Source of the DNA: Pseudomonadota bacterium | Lineage (GTDB): Bacteria; Pseudomonadota; Alphaproteobacteria; Micropepsales; Micropepsaceae | Assembly (NCBI GenBank): GCA_021851325.1 | Contig: JAJZDZ010000016.1 | Span: forward strand, 1 to 64,000 | Direction of reading: 5' to 3' | Length of the DNA: 64,000 nucleotides | In this document: in pieces, positions 18,391 to 29,651 of the stretch | How positions within the stretch are numbered: the stretch's first letter is position 1 | Layout: each line of letters begins with the position of its first letter | Notes under the pieces: generated by a model | The model's input: only the letters and a program-made list of their open reading frames with translations | Databases searched by the model: none | What the model was told of the DNA's origin: nothing | Position numbers and translations under genes: made by a program

Positions 18391-19311
18391 ATGAGCAGCC
18401 GAGGAGTGCCGGCGCTGACGGGCGAGAGCGGCCTGTCGCGTTACCTGTCTGAAATCCGCAAATTTCCGCTTCTGCAACCTGAAGAAGAATACATGCTGGC
18501 CAAGGCCTGGAAGGAACACCAGGACCCGGAGGCCGCCCGCCGTCTGGTAACAAGCCATCTGCGTCTCGTGGCCAAGATCGCCATGGGCTATAGGGGCTAT
18601 GGCCTGCCGATTTCCGAAATCGTCTCGGAGGGCAATGTCGGGCTGATGCAGGCGGTCAAACGCTTCGAGCCGGACAAGGGCTTTCGCCTTGCCACCTATG
18701 CCATGTGGTGGATCCGGGCAGCGATCCAGGAATTCATCCTGCGCTCGTGGAGCCTCGTCAAAATGGGCACCACGGCTAATCAGAAGAAGCTGTTTTTCAG
18801 CCTGCGCAAGGCAAAAAGTCAGATCAACGCCCTCGAGGAAGGCGATCTGACGCCGGAGCACGTGCGTGAAATAGCTCACCGGCTCGGGGTTCCCGAACAC
18901 GATGTGGTGGACATGAACCGGCGGCTTTCGGCACCGGACTCGTCTCTCAATGCGCCGGTGAAAAATGAGTCGGACGCCGAATGGCAGGACTGGCTCACCG
19001 ATGACGGGCTTGACCAGGAGGCCATACTGGCAGGCAGCGAAGAGCTCAACGAGCGGCGCGAACTGCTCAGCACGGCACTCGATGAGCTCAATGAACGCGA
19101 GCGTGAAATCATCGCCGCACGGCGGCTCCAGGACGAGCCGTCGACGCTTGAGGAGCTGTCGCAGAAATATGGCATTTCGCGTGAACGGGTTCGTCAGATT
19201 GAGGTTCGTGCCTTCGAGAAGCTGCAGACACAGATGAAGCGCACGCTTGCGGAGCGCCGCAGCCACATCCGTTCCAGCTCTGCGACCGGAACCCCCGCAC
19301 CCAGCGCATGA
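18391..19311 (+). CDS. rpoH: RNA polymerase sigma-32 factor
   Basis: LSRYLSEIRKFPLLQPEEEYMLAKAW; region 2 NVGLMQAVKRFEPDKGFRLATYAMWWIRAAIQEFILRSWSLVKMGTTANQKKLFFSLRK. Confidence 0.97.
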   Translation: MSSRGVPALTGESGLSRYLSEIRKFPLLQPEEEYMLAKAWKEHQDPEAARRLVTSHLRLVAKIAMGYRGYGLPISEIVSEGNVGLMQAVKRFEPDKGFRLATYAMWWIRAAIQEFILRSWSLVKMGTTANQKKLFFSLRKAKSQINALEEGDLTPEHVREIAHRLGVPEHDVVDMNRRLSAPDSSLNAPVKNESDAEWQDWLTDDGLDQEAILAGSEELNERRELLSTALDELNEREREIIAARRLQDEPSTLEELSQKYGISRERVRQIEVRAFEKLQTQMKRTLAERRSHIRSSSATGTPAPSA

Positions 19312-19367
19312 AGCCTTAGGCGGAGGGTAACGGGGCCAAAGGTCGCGTTTGCGGACCCTGGCTTGCT

Positions 19368-21134
19368 TTGCGGAAGGAGCAGCGGCAGCCTTTTGTCATG
19401 CTCGGCGCGACCCATGTCAGTTCGGATCTTTTGCTCTTCCTCGGCGTAGCGGCGGTCATTGTGCCGCTGTTTGCCCGCCTGCACCTCTCCGCGGTGCTGG
19501 GCTTTCTCGCTGCCGGTGTCCTGCTCGGGCCGTTTGGTTTGGGCGCACTGGCCCATTACCTGCCGGCGCTCAGCTACGTCACATTCGATGATCCTGCGCG
19601 CATGGCCGATCTGGGCGATCTGGGGGTTGCCTTCCTGCTCTTCATGATCGGGCTTGAACTGTCTTTCGACCGTTTGCTGCGTCTTCGCTCCCTCGTCTTC
19701 GGACTCGGGCCGGCCCAGGTGATCATCTGTTCTGCTGCCATCGGTGCAATTGCCTATCTGCTGGGGGCACAGCCGCGTTCAGCCATTGTCTATGGCACGG
19801 CACTTGCCCTGTCCTCGACAGCCATCGCCTTGCCCGCGCTGTCCGAGCGCCGCCTGCTCAATTCGGCTGCCGGACGTACGAGCTTTGCCATCCTGCTGTT
19901 CCAGGATCTGGCAGTGGCCCCCCTGCTGTTCATGCTGACGCTGCTCTCTCCCGACCACGCCCGACATTCGGCCTGGACCGCGCTACTGGCTCTGGCAACC
20001 GGGCTGCTGGAACTGGCGCTGCTGGTCGGACTGGGTCGGCTGGTGCTGAAGCCATTGTTCCGTCTGGTGGCCCAGACCCGCAGCAGCGAACTGTTTGTTG
20101 CCGCATCGCTTCTGGTGGTGATCGGCGCGGCTTCCGCAACTGCAGCCCTCGGTCAATCGATGGCGCTGGGGACATTCATCGCCGGACTGCTGCTCGCGGA
20201 GACAGAATTTCGCCGGCAGATCGCAATGACGATCGAGCCCTTCCAGGGCTTGCTGCTTGGCCTCTTTTTCACCGCTGTGGGGGCGCGCCTCGATTTCGGC
20301 CAGATCGCGGCGGCGCCTTCGCTCCTCCTGGGTCTCGTCGGAGGCATTCTGGCCATCAAGATGCTCGTCGTTGCACCGTTGTCGCGTCTGGCCGGTCTGC
20401 CAGCGCAGGTTGCGGTCCAAACCGCCATGATACTGGCACCGTCCGGAGAGTTTGCCCTGGTGTTGATCAGCCAGGCCATGGCCGGTCACCTCGTCGCGGT
20501 CTCGACCGGGACCAACGCTCTGATTGCTGCCACCATCACCATGTTTGCCATTCCGCTACTGGTGCGTCTGTCCGAGCGCTTCAAGGTCACTACGCGTGAG
20601 GAAACGCTGCTGGCCGAGGTTTTGCCGGCTCCCGAAGAGGCCAGAAATCACGTTCTGATCGTGGGGTATGGCCGTGTTGGCGAACTGGTTGGGCAGATGC
20701 TGCGCCGCCACAATATCGATTTTGTCGCAATCGATGCCCTGGCCGGTCTTGTTGCCCGCGAACGACGCAGTGGCGCGCCGATCTTCTTTGGCGATGCGCG
20801 TCGGATCGAACTGCTGCGCCATTGTGGCATCAAGGATGCCAGAGCTCTGGTTGTCACCATGGATGACGCTGGTGCCGCTGATGCTGTGGTTGCGGCGGCG
20901 CGCGCAGAACGGGACGACCTCATCATTGTCGCCAGGGCGCGTGATGCCGAACATGCCAAGAGGCTTTACGCGTTGGGGGTCAGCGATGCGGTCCCCGAAA
21001 CGATCGAATCGAGCCTGCAGCTGAGTGAAGCGTTGCTCGTTGACATCGGTGTGCCCAAAGAACCGGTGATTGCCTCGGTGCATGAACTGCGCAATGAATT
21101 CCGTGCGCTTTTGCAAACCCCGACGAACGGATAA
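19368..21134 (+). CDS. CPA2 monovalent cation:proton antiporter with TrkA-N domain (Kef-type)
   Basis: Na/H exchanger fold (LHLSAVLGFLAAGVLLGPFGLG; FLLFMIGLELSFDRL) plus Rossmann TrkA-N (NHVLIVGYGRVGELVGQML). Confidence 0.92.
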   Translation: MRKEQRQPFVMLGATHVSSDLLLFLGVAAVIVPLFARLHLSAVLGFLAAGVLLGPFGLGALAHYLPALSYVTFDDPARMADLGDLGVAFLLFMIGLELSFDRLLRLRSLVFGLGPAQVIICSAAIGAIAYLLGAQPRSAIVYGTALALSSTAIALPALSERRLLNSAAGRTSFAILLFQDLAVAPLLFMLTLLSPDHARHSAWTALLALATGLLELALLVGLGRLVLKPLFRLVAQTRSSELFVAASLLVVIGAASATAALGQSMALGTFIAGLLLAETEFRRQIAMTIEPFQGLLLGLFFTAVGARLDFGQIAAAPSLLLGLVGGILAIKMLVVAPLSRLAGLPAQVAVQTAMILAPSGEFALVLISQAMAGHLVAVSTGTNALIAATITMFAIPLLVRLSERFKVTTREETLLAEVLPAPEEARNHVLIVGYGRVGELVGQMLRRHNIDFVAIDALAGLVARERRSGAPIFFGDARRIELLRHCGIKDARALVVTMDDAGAADAVVAAARAERDDLIIVARARDAEHAKRLYALGVSDAVPETIESSLQLSEALLVDIGVPKEPVIASVHELRNEFRALLQTPTNG

Positions 21135-21232
21135 ACTTCTCTGGTGCAAGGCGGACCCAGCGGAACGCAGTTGGCAACCTTAGGTCCGGGAGGGCCGGTT
21201 TTGGCCTTGAAAGCAGAGCGTGGAGTTGAGCG

Positions 21233-22042
21233 ATGAAGCTGAAGATGTGGCAGGTCGATGCCTTTGCAGGACGTCCATTTGAAGGCAATCCTGCGGCGCT
21301 GGTTCCTTTGGAAGGGTTTATCGGCGCCGAGCAGATGCAACAGATCGCCAACGAAAACAATCTCGCGGAAACTGCCTTCTTTGTACGCACGGCACCGGGG
21401 CAATATGACCTGAGATGGTTTACACCACAGGCCGAGGTCGACCTCTGTGGTCACGCCACGCTGGCCAGCGCGCACCTCATTTTCACGGAACTGGAACCTG
21501 AACTTGCCGAGGTCAGCTTTCAGACCCGCTCGGGCAGGCTCTCGGTGCTGCGCGGCGCCGATGGCTGGCACGAGATGTCACTGCCGTCTGATCCACCCAC
21601 GCCATGGTGGGACAAGAATTTTGCTGACGAGCTTGCGGGGGCCCTTGGTGTTGCTCCGCCTCGAGAACTCCTCAGAGCACGCTATCTGATGGCGGTCTGG
21701 GAAGATGCTGAGACGATTGCCGGTATTGAGGGTCCTGGGCGGATCGCTCCTCTCCTGCATGCGCAGGGGATGTGGGGCCTCATCACCACGGCCAGAGGCT
21801 TTGGTGACTATGATTTTGTCTCGCGCTTCTTCGCACCGGCCAAGGGCGTCCCCGAAGATCCGGTAACTGGTTCGGCGCATTGCAGCCTGGCGCCATTCTG
21901 GGCCGAACGGCTTGGCAAGACGACACTCCTTGCCCGTCAGATCTCGCCGCGCGGCGGCGACCTGATCTGTCGTCAGGCCAAGGAACGGACCATTCTGAAG
22001 GGACCGTGTGCACTTTACATGGAAGCCGAGATTTTCGTCTGA
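21233..22042 (+). CDS. PhzF family isomerase-like protein
   Basis: VDAFAGRPFEGNPAALVPLE; EVDLCGHATLASAHLIF; EDPVTGSAHCSLAPFW. Confidence 0.93.
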   Translation: MKLKMWQVDAFAGRPFEGNPAALVPLEGFIGAEQMQQIANENNLAETAFFVRTAPGQYDLRWFTPQAEVDLCGHATLASAHLIFTELEPELAEVSFQTRSGRLSVLRGADGWHEMSLPSDPPTPWWDKNFADELAGALGVAPPRELLRARYLMAVWEDAETIAGIEGPGRIAPLLHAQGMWGLITTARGFGDYDFVSRFFAPAKGVPEDPVTGSAHCSLAPFWAERLGKTTLLARQISPRGGDLICRQAKERTILKGPCALYMEAEIFV

Positions 22043-22302
22043 TGCCGGGACATTGTGTCACGCAGGGTGCCGTGCGCGTGGTGCACCGTCATTGACCGGC
22101 CTGGTCAACAGCGCTTGATTAAAGCCATGTTTTACTTGTCTGCAGAAGCTTTTGTGCGTTGCCGGAGGTGGGTACGCAAAACACCCGTTCGCCGCGATCA
22201 GAATGTTCAGCCTGTGTGCAAATGATGCGGACGCAACAGCCAGAGCTCCACGTCTGCAAAGTTGTGATTGACCCGAAGAGCTGATGCGCCTATAAGAACT
22301 GT

Positions 22303-22342
22303 GGGCCACGCCTCCCCAACGAGGCGCTTCATTCTGAAAGGA
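22303..22342 (+). promoter_or_regulatory. serC leader: hairpin CGCCTC-CCCAAC-GAGGCG (22309-22326); candidate serC RNA motif
   Basis: 6-bp hairpin just upstream of the RBS (GAAAGGA) of serC in a serC-serA operon; context of the published alphaproteobacterial serC RNA motif. Confidence 0.55.
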
Positions 22343-23506
22343 ATGACTATGACCGGAAATCGTCCGGCCGTGCGCCCTGCACGGCCTTTTTTTTCGTCCG
22401 GACCTTGTGCCAAGCGGCCAGGCTGGACCCCGGACGCGCTCAAGAACGCCGTGATCGGCCGTTCGCATCGCTCCAAACCCGGAAAAGCCAAGCTGAAAGA
22501 GGCGATTGATCGCACGCGCAAGCTGCTCAATGTGCCTGATACCCATCGTATCGCCATCGTGCCGGCGTCAGACACCGGCGCTGTGGAGATGGCGATGTGG
22601 TCGCTGCTTGGTCCGTTGCCGGTTGATGTATTTGCCTGGGAAAGTTTTGGCGAAGACTGGGTAACGGACGCAGTCAAACAGCTCAAGCTCAAGGATGTGA
22701 ATGTCTACAAAGCCGGTTATGGCGCATTACCGGATCTCAAGCAGCTTCATCCTCATCACGACTGCGTCTTTCTGTGGAATGGCACCACCTCGGGTGTGCG
22801 GGTGCCTGACGGTACCTGGATTTCGCAGGACCGGCTGGGGCTAACGATCTGCGATGCGACGAGTGCTGCGTTTGCCATGGATCTGCCCTGGGACAAGCTC
22901 GATGCCACCACCTTTTCCTGGCAGAAGGTGCTGGGTGGCGAAGCCGCCCATGGCATGCTGATCTTAAGTCCAAGAGCTGTTGCGCGGCTGGAAGCCTATA
23001 CGCCGCACTGGCCCTTGCCGAAGATCTTCCGCATGACCAAGGCGGGCAAACTGATCGAAGGCCTGTTCGAAGGCGAGACCATCAACACGCCGTCGATGCT
23101 GGCGGTTGAGGATTACCTCGATGCCCTCGCATGGGCCGAGGAGATGGGAGGCCTGGATGCCCTGAAGGCGCGGGCCGCGGCCAACCTCGCCGTCATCGCG
23201 GCGCATGTCGCCCAGTCGCAGTGGCTGCGCTTCCTTGCGGCGGATCCTCATATCCGCTCCCAGACCAGTGTCTGTCTGAAGATCGTCGATCCCTGGTTTA
23301 CGGCGCTTGATGACAAAGCCCAGGCTGAGGCCGCCAAGAAACTTGCAAGCGTATTGGAAAAGGAAGGCATCGCCTTCGACATTGCCTCTTATCGTGCGGC
23401 GCCGCCGGGCTTGCGGATCTGGTGTGGTGCGACGGTTGAGCAGGCTGATCTGCAAGCACTAATGCCCTGGCTCGACTGGGCCTTCGGCCAGGTGAAGGAG
23501 AACTGA
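22343..23506 (+). CDS. serC: Phosphoserine aminotransferase
   Basis: [23 protein letters not shown]-terminus; Lys site [21 protein letters not shown]; followed by serA. Confidence 0.95.
   Translation: MTMTGNRPAVRPARPFFSSGPCAKRPGWTPDALKNAVIGRSHRSKPGKAKLKEAIDRTRKLLNVPDTHRIAIVPASDTGAVEMAMWSLLGPLPVDVFAWESFGEDWVTDAVKQLKLKDVNVYKAGYGALPDLKQLHPHHDCVFLWNGTTSGVRVPDGTWISQDRLGLTICDATSAAFAMDLPWDKLDATTFSWQKVLGGEAAHGMLILSPRAVARLEAYTPHWPLPKIFRMTKAGKLIEGLFEGETINTPSMLAVEDYLDALAWAEEMGGLDALKARAAANLAVIAAHVAQSQWLRFLAADPHIRSQTSVCLKIVDPWFTALDDKAQAEAAKKLASVLEKEGIAFDIASYRAAPPGLRIWCGATVEQADLQALMPWLDWAFGQVKEN
22366..22394 (+). terminator. Intrinsic terminator inside the serC coding start
   Basis: GGCCGTGC-GCCCT-GCACGGCC followed directly by TTTTTTTT (22387-22394). 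Confidence 0.75.
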
Positions 23507-23509
23507 ACA

Positions 23510-25090
23510 ATGGCCAAGGTTCTGATTTCGGACAAGCTGTCGCCGGCAGCGGTTGCCATCTTCAAGCAGCGTGGCATCGAGGCGGACGTCAAGACCGGGC
23601 TCTCCAAGGAGGAGCTTGTTGCCATTATCGGCGACTATGATGGTCTTGCCATTCGCTCTGCGACCAAGGTTACGGCCGAGGTGCTGAAGGCCGCCAAGAA
23701 GCTCAAGGTCGTCGGCCGTGCCGGCATCGGTGTCGACAATGTCGATATTCCAGCGGCGACCGCCGCCGGCGTCATCGTCATGAATACGCCGTTCGGCAAT
23801 TCCATCACCACCGCCGAGCATGCCATTGCCATGATGATGGCTTTGGCACGAGACATCCCGGCGGCCAATGCCTCGACGCACGCCGGTAAATGGGAAAAGA
23901 ACCGGTTCATGGGCGTGGAGCTTTACGGCAAGAGCCTGGGACTGATCGGGGCCGGCAATATCGGCTCGATCGTCGCGGACCGGGCCCGTGGCCTCAAGAT
24001 GCATGTGATCGCCTATGATCCCTATCTGTCGGTCGAACGGGCGGCAGAGCTTGGTGTCGAGAAGGTCGAGCTCAACGACCTGCTGGCGCGTGCTGACTTC
24101 ATCACGCTGCACACGCCCTTGACGGCAGAGACGCGCAACATCCTCTCGGCAGATGCATTGCAGAAGACCAAGAAAGGCGTGCGCATCATCAACTGCGCCC
24201 GCGGCGGTCTCGTTGATGAGCTGGCGCTCAAGGCGGCGCTTGAATCAGGTCATGTCGCAGGGGCGGCCCTCGATGTGTTTGAGGAGGAGCCGGCCAAAGC
24301 CAACGGTCTTTTCGGCAATGAAAAACTCATCGCCACCCCACATCTGGGAGCCTCCACGGCGGAAGCCCAGGAAAATGTGGCGCTGCAGGTCGCCGAACAG
24401 ATTTCGGATTATCTGTTGACCGGGGCCATCGTCAACGCGCTCAACATGCCGTCGATTTCCGCCGATGAAGCGCAGAAGGTTCGGCCGTGGATTTCGCTCG
24501 CCGAAAAGCTTGGCGGGTTTGTCGGTCAGCTGACCACAACCAGCATCGAGAACCTCGACATTCTCTATGAGGGTAGCGCTGCGGATCTCAATCTGCGCGC
24601 GCTCACCCAGGCCGCGGTGATGGGGCTTCTGCATCCCACCCTGAGCGAGGTCAACATGGTCAATGCCCCTCTGGTGGCCAAGGAGCGGGGGATCAAGATC
24701 AGCGAAACCCGGCGTCCGCGCCAGGGCGTCTATGAAGGCTACATCAAGCTGACCGCGCGCCTGGCCGATGGCTCGACGCGGCGGGTGGCCGGAACTGTGT
24801 TCGCCGATGGCCGTCCGCGCCTGATCCAGGCCAAGGACATCAACATGGATGCGGAATTCGCGCCGCACATGCTTTATGTCATCAATGAAGACAAGCCTGG
24901 ATTCATTGGCCGGCTTGGCACGCTTCTGGGCGAAGCCGGCGTCAATATCGCAAACTTCAATCTGGGCCGCAGTGCCCCCGGCGCCGATGCTATTGCCCTG
25001 GTTGAAGTCGATGGTCCGCTCGACAGCAAGGTTCTGGGCGCCATTGGCAAGCTGCCGCTGGTCAAGGAGGCAAGAGCGCTCGCTTTCTAG
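23510..25090 (+). CDS. serA: D-3-phosphoglycerate dehydrogenase
   Basis: LGLIGAGNIGSIVADRARGLKMHVIAYDPYL; C-terminal ASB and ACT domains (INEDKPGFIGRLGTLLGEAGVNIANFNLGR). Confidence 0.97.
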   Translation: MAKVLISDKLSPAAVAIFKQRGIEADVKTGLSKEELVAIIGDYDGLAIRSATKVTAEVLKAAKKLKVVGRAGIGVDNVDIPAATAAGVIVMNTPFGNSITTAEHAIAMMMALARDIPAANASTHAGKWEKNRFMGVELYGKSLGLIGAGNIGSIVADRARGLKMHVIAYDPYLSVERAAELGVEKVELNDLLARADFITLHTPLTAETRNILSADALQKTKKGVRIINCARGGLVDELALKAALESGHVAGAALDVFEEEPAKANGLFGNEKLIATPHLGASTAEAQENVALQVAEQISDYLLTGAIVNALNMPSISADEAQKVRPWISLAEKLGGFVGQLTTTSIENLDILYEGSAADLNLRALTQAAVMGLLHPTLSEVNMVNAPLVAKERGIKISETRRPRQGVYEGYIKLTARLADGSTRRVAGTVFADGRPRLIQAKDINMDAEFAPHMLYVINEDKPGFIGRLGTLLGEAGVNIANFNLGRSAPGADAIALVEVDGPLDSKVLGAIGKLPLVKEARALAF

Positions 25091-25143
25091 CATCGCTCTT
25101 GTCAGGGCTCCTCCCCATCCCCATGTGAGTTTGGGGGGCAGTC

Positions 25144-25782
25144 ATGACGGATTATGTTGTTGCCATCGAGCTCAGTTGGGCGATTTGGTATGCAAGCTGG
25201 ATGATCGCAGCGATGTTCAGCGCTGGGACCGTCAAGCGGGCCCCCTCCACGATCTTGGTTTTTCTCTTTGAGGCGCCAGGTTTTTTCCTTCTGCTGGGCG
25301 TCATCGCCACGGGCGGGGGTCCGGTCTGGCAGGCGGTATCCCAGACGGACCACGGGATCTATCTCCTGGCGCTACCGGGGCTGCGCCTGTGGCAGCCCTC
25401 CGAATTTTTGGGCTGGGGCCTGTTCGTTCTCAGCCTGCCGGGCTTCGCCTTTGCCTGGTGGGCGCGGCTGACCTTGGGTCGTCTGTGGTCGGGCACCATT
25501 ACCCGCAAGGCGGATCATGTTCTGGTCGACACCGGGCCCTATGCCCTGGTGCGCCATCCGATCTATACCGGCCTGATGGCAAGCGTGATCATGACCGTGG
25601 CCGCCAAGGGCACGACGCTGGCGCTTGTGGGCGGGATGATGCTGGTGGTCGGCTGGACCCTGAAGGCCCGCTTTGAAGAGCGCTTCCTCGCTGCGGAGCT
25701 GGGCGCTGCGGGTTATGCCACCTATCGTGCGCGGGTGCCCATGCTGCTTCCGTTCGGAGGGAAAAGGGAGGTCAGCTCATGA
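25144..25782 (+). CDS. Isoprenylcysteine carboxyl methyltransferase-like membrane protein (copy A)
   Basis: DHVLVDTGPYALVRHPIYTGLMASVI; ICMT/PEMT-like C-terminal motif EERFLAAELGAAGYATYRARVPMLLP. Confidence 0.85.
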   Translation: MTDYVVAIELSWAIWYASWMIAAMFSAGTVKRAPSTILVFLFEAPGFFLLLGVIATGGGPVWQAVSQTDHGIYLLALPGLRLWQPSEFLGWGLFVLSLPGFAFAWWARLTLGRLWSGTITRKADHVLVDTGPYALVRHPIYTGLMASVIMTVAAKGTTLALVGGMMLVVGWTLKARFEERFLAAELGAAGYATYRARVPMLLPFGGKREVSS

Positions 25783-26366
25783 ATCTTGCCTTCAGCCTGT
25801 CGCGGTTAGACGCTGCCCTGGCAATTCGTGATCTGTGGCTTTTGTGGGCGCTAAGCTGGCTCCTGGCCGCGCCTTTTGCGGCGCGCGCGGCAAAGCGCTC
25901 CCGCTGGATGATGGTGCCTCTCACCGTCGTCGGTCTCATCGCCATTTTTGCCTGGAACCAGGCCGGGCAGCTGTTGACGCGGCCGCTCTGGTCGGTGCCG
26001 GAGCTCTTCGGCTGGCTTTGTGCTGGCGTGGTGCTGGCTGGTTTTGGCTTTGCCTGGTGGGCGCGGCTGACGTTGGGCCGCCTGTGGTCGGGCTTTATCA
26101 CCCTGAAGGAGGGCCATCATATCGTGGATCAGGGTCCTTACGCGTTGGTGCGCCATCCGATCTACACCGGCATCCTTCTGGCGATTGGGGCGACAGCCCT
26201 TGCGGCCCCGTCGCCCCTGGCCTTTGCCATGGCGGCGGCGATCCTGGCGGTGCTTGTTGCCAAGGCGTGGGCTGAAGAACGCTTTCTTGGTCAGGAGCTG
26301 GGTGAGGAGGCCTATGCCAGCTATCGCGCACGGGTTCCCATGCTGCTGCCATTTTTGCCCAAATAG
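25779..26366 (+). CDS. Isoprenylcysteine carboxyl methyltransferase-like membrane protein (copy B)
   Basis: HHIVDQGPYALVRHPIYTGILLAI; EERFLGQELGEEAYASYRARVPMLLPF; overlaps copy A by 4 bp. Confidence 0.85.
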   Translation: MNLAFSLSRLDAALAIRDLWLLWALSWLLAAPFAARAAKRSRWMMVPLTVVGLIAIFAWNQAGQLLTRPLWSVPELFGWLCAGVVLAGFGFAWWARLTLGRLWSGFITLKEGHHIVDQGPYALVRHPIYTGILLAIGATALAAPSPLAFAMAAAILAVLVAKAWAEERFLGQELGEEAYASYRARVPMLLPFLPK

Positions 26367-26455
26367 AGCTCGCACCGACGCGTGCTTTCAGACTATAAGT
26401 CGCCACCGTGCCCGGGCGGAACGCCAGGGCGTCTTCTATGCGGGTGCGGTAAAAA

Positions 26456-27751
26456 ATGTCGAATGTGGCCGTGATCGGCGCCCAGTGGGGCGACGAAGGC
26501 AAAGGCAAGATTGTTGACTGGCTGAGTGCGCGCGCCGATGTCGTGGTGCGCTTTCAGGGCGGGCACAATGCCGGCCATACCCTCGTCATAGATGGCGTCA
26601 CCTTCAAACTCAGTCTGCTGCCGTCCGGTGTGGTCCGGCCGGGCAAGCTTGCGGTGATCGGCAATGGCGTTGTAGTTGATCCCTTCGCCTTTGCGGCAGA
26701 GGTTGAACGCCTGCGCGAGCAGGGTGTTGCGATCACCCCGCAAGGTCTTGTGGTGGCCGAAAACGCAACGCTGATCCTGCCGCTGCACCGCGAACTTGAT
26801 GAGGCGCGTGAAAGCGCAAGCAGCAGCCAGGCGATTGGAACCACCAAGCGTGGCATCGGTCCTGCCTATGAGGACAAGGTCGGTCGGCGCGCGCTGCGCG
26901 TGATTGATCTGCGCGATCTGGGGAGTCTGCCGGCCAAGATCGAACGGCTGCTTGCCCATCACAATGCGCTGCGCCGGGGCATGGGCCGCGAGGAAATCCG
27001 TGTTGCTGACGTGTTTGAACCCTTGCAGGAGGTGGCGGGCAAGATACTGCCGTTCGCCAATTGCGCCTGGCGTCTTCTCGACGACGCCCGCCGGCAGGGC
27101 AAATGGATCCTGTTCGAAGGGGCGCAGGCGGTACTGCTCGATGTCGACCACGGCACCTATCCCTATGTAACCTCCTCGAACACTGTCGCCGGTCAGGCAG
27201 CGGCTGGAGCCGGCATCAGTCCACGCGACATCGGCTATGTCCTTGGCATCGCCAAGGCCTACACCACCCGCGTGGGCCAGGGGCCCTTTCCGACCGAACT
27301 CAGCGATGCCACCGGCGATGAACTGGGGCGGCGCGGCGCTGAGTTTGGCACCGTGACCGGCCGCAAGCGCCGCTGCGGCTGGTTCGATGCGGTGCTGGTA
27401 CGCCAGACCGTGATTACCGGCGGCATCGATGGCATCGCTTTGACCAAGCTCGATGTGCTGGACGGTTTTGCTGAAATCAAGCTGTGCACGGGTTATCGGC
27501 TGGATGGCACCCATCTTGACCACCTGCCGGCGGATGCCGTTCTGCAGGCCCGCTGCGAGCCCGTCTATGAAGTTATGGAGGGCTGGTCGCAATCCACCCG
27601 CGGCGCGCGTAGCTGGGCTGATCTGCCGGCTCAGGCGGTAAAATATGTGCGCCGCATTGAAGAGCTGATCGGTGCTCCGGTGGCGCTTTTGTCCACCAGT
27701 CCCGAGCGTGAGGACACCATCTTGGTGCATGATCCTTTCGTCGCCCGCTAG
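26456..27751 (+). CDS. purA: Adenylosuccinate synthase
   Basis: [39 protein letters not shown]. Confidence 0.98.
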   Translation: MSNVAVIGAQWGDEGKGKIVDWLSARADVVVRFQGGHNAGHTLVIDGVTFKLSLLPSGVVRPGKLAVIGNGVVVDPFAFAAEVERLREQGVAITPQGLVVAENATLILPLHRELDEARESASSSQAIGTTKRGIGPAYEDKVGRRALRVIDLRDLGSLPAKIERLLAHHNALRRGMGREEIRVADVFEPLQEVAGKILPFANCAWRLLDDARRQGKWILFEGAQAVLLDVDHGTYPYVTSSNTVAGQAAAGAGISPRDIGYVLGIAKAYTTRVGQGPFPTELSDATGDELGRRGAEFGTVTGRKRRCGWFDAVLVRQTVITGGIDGIALTKLDVLDGFAEIKLCTGYRLDGTHLDHLPADAVLQARCEPVYEVMEGWSQSTRGARSWADLPAQAVKYVRRIEELIGAPVALLSTSPEREDTILVHDPFVAR

Positions 27752-27764
27752 ACGCCGAAGCTGA

Positions 27765-28814
<1,050 letters not shown>

Positions 28815-28815
28815 A

Positions 28816-28834
28816 CGCCTGCTCTGGGCAGGCG
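28816..28834. terminator. Hairpin between convergent NMO and thiD genes
   Basis: CGCCTGC-TCTGG-GCAGGCG. Confidence 0.45.
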
Positions 28835-28838
28835 CTAC

Positions 28839-29651
28839 CTATGCCGTGCCGCGCCGGCGTGGCGTCCTTGGGGTGGGCACAAAGGCATGATTGAGCGGGC
28901 CATGGCCGTGGCCAAGGCCGGGAGCGGTGCGGATCGCTCCTTGCAGATAGCTGCGGGCTTGCCCGACCGCCGCTGGTAGCTCAAGGCCCTGGGCGAGGCC
29001 GCAGGCTATGGCCGTGGCATAGGTGCAGCCGGTGCCATGGGTGTGACGGCTGGTGAGGCGCGCGCCCTGGACGCAAAGGCTGCCACCCGGCCATACCAGT
29101 ACGTCCCGCAGTATCCTCTCGTGACTGTGTCCGCCCTTGATGAGAGCGGCTTCGGCGCCAAGCGCGATCAGCTGCCGTGCGGCCGCGACCCGGCCTTTGA
29201 GCCCGCGCGGGTGCTGGCCCAGGAGGGCGCAGGTTTCGGGAAGGTTGGGGGTGACGAGACTGGCCAAAGGAAGCAGCAGGGTTTTGAGGGTGGCGATGGC
29301 GTTCTCAGCCAGCAAGCGCTGCCCGCTGCTCGACACCAGCACCGGGTCCAGCACGATGGGTACGTCAAGCACGGCGATTTCCCTGGCGACGGCGCGAATG
29401 ATGGACGCCGAGCCGAGCATCCCGATCTTGATGGCATCAATGCCGATATCGTCGCGGCAGGCCCGGATCTGGGCGGCAACAAGCCCCGCCGGCATCAGCT
29501 TGAGGGCGCTGAGGCCGGTGGTGTTCTGGGCACTGACCGCGGTGATGGCGGTCATGGTGTAAAGCCCGAAGGCCGCCGCGGTCTTGATGTCCGCCTGGAT
29601 CCCGGCCCCGCCGCCCGAATCCGAGCCGGCGATGACCAGTAGCCGTTTCAT
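28839..29651 (-). CDS. thiD: Hydroxymethylpyrimidine/phosphomethylpyrimidine kinase
   Basis: [60 protein letters not shown]. Confidence 0.95.
   Translation of the reverse strand: MKRLLVIAGSDSGGGAGIQADIKTAAAFGLYTMTAITAVSAQNTTGLSALKLMPAGLVAAQIRACRDDIGIDAIKIGMLGSASIIRAVAREIAVLDVPIVLDPVLVSSSGQRLLAENAIATLKTLLLPLASLVTPNLPETCALLGQHPRGLKGRVAAARQLIALGAEAALIKGGHSHERILRDVLVWPGGSLCVQGARLTSRHTHGTGCTYATAIACGLAQGLELPAAVGQARSYLQGAIRTAPGLGHGHGPLNHAFVPTPRTPRRRGTA

Noticed and set aside
26393-27730. 445-aa minus-strand ORF
   Set aside because: Fully antisense to purA; Arg/His/Gly-rich composition typical of shadow ORFs in high-GC genes.
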